Shown here: one piece after another, positions 59,311-64,000 of the stretch
Position numbering within the stretch: the first letter of the stretch is position 1
How the letters are laid out: each line of letters starts with the position of its first letter
Source of the DNA: Lunularia cruciata
Lineage: Eukaryota; Streptophyta; Marchantiopsida; Lunulariales; Lunulariaceae
NCBI GenBank assembly: GCA_948567375.1
Contig: OX419760.1
Location: 56,420,001-56,484,000 of the forward strand
Direction: 5' to 3'
Length of the DNA stretch: 64,000 bases
The notes under the pieces: model-generated
Databases searched by the model: none
Told to the model about the DNA's origin: nothing
What the model saw: the letters and a program-made list of their open reading frames with translations, nothing else
Program-made: the position numbers and the translations under genes

Positions 59311-60383
59311 GACGTTCCCTTCTATATTTATCTTCATGTAGAAGCATGAACTATAAGAGGTAAACAAAAAATCATGCTCATGAGTAAAAAGAACTGTGGT
59401 TTATCTATTTAGCGGGGTTTGACAAGTACTTGGTCTCTCCAATGTTCGAAAAGTTTCTCAACGTGGCATGGCATCATAAGGATTGTACGTCATAGCAACC
59501 TAAAGTTCTTGTTCGATATAATATTTTATGTACAAGTGTTATAATATTATTTTTTGCAACTGAGTGAATATATATAAAACATGACATGACATTGAATCAC
59601 GATGTTAGGTGAGGCTTTCCTAGAAGTTCCAAACATACACCAAATATTGTGAATAAGTAGAGACACCCTTAATTAGTCTCCTTAGGAAAAGAGACTACAC
59701 CAACCTTTGCAAAACTTTATAAAATATTTTTTGTGCTCAATCCTAAAACCATATCTACCTTAGCGTTGTCAAAAGTTACGGGAATTTGATTTAATCTCTT
59801 GAATATCATTGATAGTGACTTCATAAGTGACTCTCTACTTAATGTGTTGCTTAAATCATGATATTTATATAGTGTAGAACGTAAGTTTTATTTATCTTTC
59901 CTTATTTGGTTAACCAACTTATTACAAAGGCTGCTTAGCTAACCTATGGTAATTACTGAATCTTTATTCATAACTTAACCACGTTTTCACTTTTAGCTAA
60001 TCATGGTCTATTCCTGTCATAATTTTTTCTTTAGGAAAGTATAATTCTTAGATTGCAATCCTACTTCCCATTAAAAATCTCTAATAATTTCATGCCAATT
60101 CTACTCACCATGTGCACAATGCTATGCATCCAAGCACTATCTAAACTCCAAATTACATCAATCTCAATTCCTACAAAAGTTGTGAGATACATCCCAATCC
60201 TTATCGAACAAAAACAACCTTCTAACACCAATATAAATTTCTATTGACCATCCACCTCTTATGAAATTCTAAATCTATCACCAAATTTTGTAGCAGAAGC
60301 ATGAAAATTAGCGAAGCTCCTAAGAAGTTAGCTCTAACAAAAAGAAAACCACGATAAATAAATACACAACATATACTAAATTT

Positions 60384-60386
<3 letters not shown>
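59311..60386. other. AT-rich stretch, nothing recognised
   Basis: No frame above 65 codons and no motif. Confidence 0.3.

Positions 60387-60448
<62 letters not shown>
60387..60448. repeat. (AT)31 microsatellite
   Basis: An uninterrupted run of 31 AT units. The - strand frame over it (Ile-Tyr repeats, 60222-60458) is not a gene. Confidence 0.97.
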
Positions 60449-60451
<3 letters not shown>

Positions 60452-60649
60452 TTTTCATTTGGGTGCAAATAACTTGTAAATAAAACCTTTAATAGAATAA
60501 GAACTTCATGTTGATATCTCATGCAATCCTCACGATGTGCAAAAGTATTCTTGAGTCAACTATCCTAATAAACCGGGGACTAATATACCTATCCATCGGG
60601 CTAGACAGATAAAAAAAGTTCTCCTTTGTCAAGACGCTTGGGGAAGAAA

Positions 60650-62492
60650 GAGGAAAGAAGGCGACCACAAAGAAAAAATGAAGGATGGGAAGCCCCCTCA
60701 AACCGTACAAGAGAGAGACAAAAAAGGTAAAATGGAGCTAAGCCCCAATAGAGTCTATATGAGAAATCTGCACTACTGCACCTAAGATATCTGAGCTATG
60801 CAAGTCGTACTATCTGCACACAATTAGAGCATCCAAAGAAACATCACCTAATGTGATTGCTCCCCTATGGATTGCACCAACCACTGCACTCTATAGAGCA
60901 ATGGACACACGTTATCTAAAATATGCTACAAAGTATGACAGTGAGAGTGGTACCCCCTGGCGCCTAACATGATAGGCTCTTGTGCACTCCTTGACAAATA
61001 TGTCAAACGGAGTGTCCATCGTTCCATATAACTCCAAGACTAGAGGAACAAAGAGGTGACCTCGTTGCATGCTCCTATACTTGGAGACCTTACGACTTGT
61101 TGCTCCACTCGCCGCCCATCCAGGGGGATGGGTAATCACTCCCTCCAAAACTGTATTCCACGTAGGGTCCGTAACCACGACATCCACTACTATCACCTGA
61201 TCATCTGAGACCAAGTATAAATTTGCCTTGACAAACATACAAACGCTCCCTCCAAGCCAAGGATCCACTCTCTCGTGCCATAACAAGCACTATGTCCCTA
61301 ATGGCATCATGGGTAGCTATCCTCTGTCCTCCAAAGGACACTGTGTCATGTGTACCGCTGCTATATATAGGGTAGAACCACACTCACAATTGAGTAATGA
61401 AGATGTAGATGGGTGGACCAAACCTAGGCAAAACCTCATCGCTGTAGAGAAAGTAATTGGTGCAAGTCAAAATGCCTTAATGCACGATCGAGCTAGGATC
61501 CAAGAGCCTGCACCCTTGCCGGAGCAAGAGCAAAGACGTGCTCTAGTACCTTGAGGAATGGATGAGTCAACAAAGAGAGAATGTAGCGTATGCTCACACT
61601 GTCCCTCCATCAAGGAAGACTGTAAACCTCTAGTCCAATCTGACGATAGTGAAGCAAAAGGTGGAAAATCCTCTCGTGCCCATGGAGATAGACTATCTCT
61701 CATCTGCTGCAATAACATATAGAGAGAAATTGATCCTCCCTCCACCTCTATCACATAAGTCTCCAAAACCGGCCTATCAGCAACCACAAAACAAGAGGAA
61801 AGTAGGGGTGCCAAGGGAGCCCAACTACCCACAAATGCTATAGGTGTTGTCTCCTCCATAGATAGCAAGCAAACCCCACTACATGAGATTGGCAAAGCTG
61901 TCTGTCTTTGTGCAAAATCCCTTGTCACACACTCTAATGTCCTTAGTCCAATAATATCAACTTGGTCCAATAATATCACCAAAGACTCCCAAAATCCTCC
62001 TATCAAATGCTCTCAGACAGGTAAGGAAGGATGGTTGAGGGGGGGACTATACGGATGAGGTAGGATGGTCGACGAGCAATACTTGGAGGAGAGTATACCA
62101 AATACCACCTACGGATCTCTTAGTAACGGAAGGTCATCCACATGGAGAACATCCTCTGCAAGGGCAATGTCTAAGAAGCGTATGACAAAATCCTCTCATC
62201 CTATTGGCACTCCAAGAACATGAAGTCCATTTGTGTATGTGATACACCCCTCTGGAAGCTCAAGGTGTGGAGGTATACCTAAAGGGGACCATGCCCTGCA
62301 CTTTGACACTTTCACTCTCAAGCCTACTAGATGTAGCTCAGTAGTCAAGTAGTCAAAGGCCTGCCTAATCTGATCTATAGGGCCTACGAGGTGTGTATCA
62401 TCTGCGAAGGAGGGAAATACACAATGTAGTAGATAGGAGAGCTCTAAAGTGAGCCATGGCAAATAAAGGGGAGAAAGAGAGAGCATATGCAA
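60650..62492 (-). mobile_element. 5'-truncated non-LTR retrotransposon (LINE), end of ORF2 plus 3' untranslated region
   Basis: On the - strand the RT active-site box FADD lies at 62408-62397, followed by THLVGP and a thumb-like part (GLRVKVSKCRAWSPLG). After frame changes come a long linker (62006-61467), a Cys-His knuckle with CEC, nine residues, HMTQC (about 61388-61338), and the end domain with DDQVIVVDVVVTDPTWNTV (61215-61160) and KVSKYRSMQRGHLFVP, closing at 60912. The linker-knuckle-end domain order with the VxDVxVTDP core resembles a restriction-like endonuclease of R2-type LINEs. It starts abruptly near 62492, so only the last third of ORF2 is present. The 3' untranslated region 60911-60650 has two hairpins and recurs all over the window. 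Confidence 0.82.
60655..60812 (-). repeat. Structured LINE 3' untranslated region (reference copy)
   Basis: In LINE sense: gacttgcatagctcagatatc, then actctattggggcttagctcc (first hairpin, GGGGC/GCCCC type), attttaccttttttgtctc, then a second stem of the GATGGG/CCCATC type (partly decayed in this copy), and a ggtcgcct end. Copies in other places keep both stems perfectly. Confidence 0.8.
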
Positions 62493-63734
62493 AGTTCTAG
62501 TGCGACGTCTTCTTCATTACTTTCATTAGTCATCCTTGGAGTAGACCATAGTATCATAAGATCTGGTATGACGGTGCATTTAACTATTAGACGCACCACT
62601 GGATCGCTGCAGATTGGATCATTCATACCAAACTTTTCAATCGTCGGAATAGATTCATCTCCGTTGTGGGCCAGCTCTAGTGTAGCTTGGCTCTCAAGCA
62701 CAAGTCAGTCATCATTTCTCGATTCCGATCACGCGTGTCGTAAAGCCTCCTAGGAATCCAGTAAATTACTGGAAATAGCACATGTGACACATAGTTTGTT
62801 CGGGGTTGTGTGTTTCACTTCAGCAGATCTTCCATTTGACTCGATTCATACGCGGACCTACACTCACAAGCTTACCTCCTAGCTTATTTCCTACAATTAG
62901 AAGTTGTTCTTTGCCATCACACTATTTCAGAGAAAATGGTCAATTCAGTCCGAGTCTTACCGCAGGACGAGTCTTTGTCGCATGTCTGCTTTACACCACC
63001 CATTGAAATTGTGACGTTCATTACAAATGCATCCCCCTTGATGCTCTTGACACCAAGATAAACGGAGAACTTGAAGAAAACCATAGCTTCATAAAAGTTG
63101 ACTGTCCAGCCCTACCCAGGATGACCGTTTGACTGAAATGCTGTAGCCGATTCCACGAACGGGTTGGGTTGGGATGCCAGATGCCGGTCAGACTTAGATA
63201 CTACTCAACCTCAGATGCTGCTCCTTGATCGAAATCGAAGGCACAGCACGTTGTTGCACGAGAGAAGATTGGTTGAGTTCACAACGTTCTCGTCTGTAAA
63301 AGGTTTGCATGACATGGTTGCGGTGAAATCCCGGACAAACTAGCTCACGAACGCTGATTACAACGATCACATACGTTGTTGGATGGGGGACGTAGCGCAG
63401 TTGTTTATAATAAAAAATCGTACACGACGATTACAGTACAAACTTTTGAGATTGTTTACTATAAACAACTTTCCCAGATCGGGGTCAAAATACCTGACTT
63501 AGTCCATGGGTCTTCTGGATTACTTGTGCAGCACGCAAGGAGAAGGAGGGAGGATTAGAAAGACGACAAAGACCAGATTGGCCTGGCCGATGAAGGTTCC
63601 TTGCATCCTTCCTTACCCTGCTACTTTTTCTCCTCACCTACAGTAGCTATCACGATTCTAGTTACGGGGATCTGAAACCTGTAGGGGATCCTTCCATCCA
63701 TTCAGGAACTTGAATTCGAGTAAAGGGAGGTGGC
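62493..63734. other. G+C-richer stretch at the right edge, no gene recognised
   Basis: Base composition and CG words (ccgatcacgcgtgtcg, gtcgcatgtctgc) resemble the gene island at 13-26 kb. Short frames (62487-62753 +, 62444-62701 -, 62806-63006 +) have no motif. It may be the flank of a gene outside the window. Confidence 0.35.
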
Positions 63735-63895
63735 TTTGTTGAAGGAAGAAGGCGACCGCGTGTGATAACAAGAAGGATGGGAAGACCCCATCAAGCCGTG
63801 TAAGGAAAGAACATAGGGTATCGGTAAGATAGAATCTGTAGTATCAATAGTATCGGTAAGAGAAATCTGCCTTACAGCACCTAAGATATCTGAGC
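63735..63895 (-). repeat. LINE 3'-end fragment (sense -)
   Basis: It reads aaggcgaccgcgtg, gatgggaagaccccatc (second hairpin perfect), aagccgtgtaag and, after an altered middle with a duplicated gtatcggtaaga, gagaaatctgc, cagcacctaagatatctgagct. The first hairpin has been lost through the internal rearrangement. Confidence 0.82.
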
Positions 63896-63949
63896 TAAGG
63901 TGGCTTTGTTATCTTCCCAGATTGAAGTTCCATTCTAAAACTCAGGGGG

Positions 63950-64000
63950 TTGGAAGAGTGCCACCATGGTTTTTCACCTGGATGGTGGCACTCTTTCCAA
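63950..64000. repeat. Strong inverted repeat at the window end
   Basis: 63950-63967 (TTGGAAGAGTGCCACCAT) is inverted at 63982-64000 with one extra T, leaving a loop of 14 bases. It is preceded by CAGGGGG. It could be the end of a TIR element or a hairpin transcript; the window stops here. Confidence 0.6.

Noticed and set aside
60222-60458. Frame with Ile-Tyr repeats
   Set aside because: It is a reading of the (AT)31 microsatellite.

Overview
The window looks like nuclear DNA of a land plant, probably an early-diverging one (bryophyte grade; a liverwort is possible, the species cannot be told). The reasons are GT-AG introns, a LORELEI-type GPI-anchored protein, a nuclear gene with a chloroplast transit peptide, a plastid atpA fragment inserted in the nucleus, and Ty3/gypsy families of a kind I associate with charophytes and early land plants. 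No rRNA, tRNA or CRISPR array was seen.

Layout. 1-9.2 kb is a nest of Ty3/gypsy retrotransposons. A decayed element on the + strand (2483-7868) carries, in order, an aspartic protease, a C5 cytosine DNA methyltransferase, reverse transcriptase, RNase H, integrase and a C-terminal PHD finger. A second, inverted piece of the same family lies at 1-826, with the LTR and integrase end of a different gypsy family (family A) between them. LTR-like tandem units follow at 8033-9190. At 9.9-13.4 kb are two DNA transposons with GGGGGTTTCAG-type terminal inverted repeats and TA target duplications.

13.4-26.5 kb is a gene island, visibly richer in G+C. It holds a LORELEI-like GPI-anchored protein gene (+, two exons, 160 aa), an unrecognised 796-aa coiled-coil and disordered protein gene (-, three exons), and a nuclear gene for a thylakoid protein (-, two exons, 179 aa). 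All three models were built by joining exons whose splice phases agree. Two further coding-like stretches (near 11.0 and 19.5 kb) are only candidates.

26.5-60 kb is AT-rich and made of old repeats: five solo LTRs of one family (TGTAAT...ATTACA ends, four with an exact or near 5-bp target duplication), copies of family A LTR and integrase, fragments of a LINE 3' end, a chimeric plastid atpA fragment, tandem duplications and long stretches where I see nothing. 60.6-62.5 kb is a 5'-truncated LINE on the - strand. Its 3' untranslated region, with two conserved hairpins, explains most of the short dispersed repeats in the window. The last 1.5 kb is again richer in G+C and ends in a strong inverted repeat.

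The most interesting item is the methyltransferase-PHD gypsy element. Its stop codons include several probable CAG-to-TAG and CGA-to-TGA changes, the pattern expected if the element was itself methylated and then decayed by deamination.
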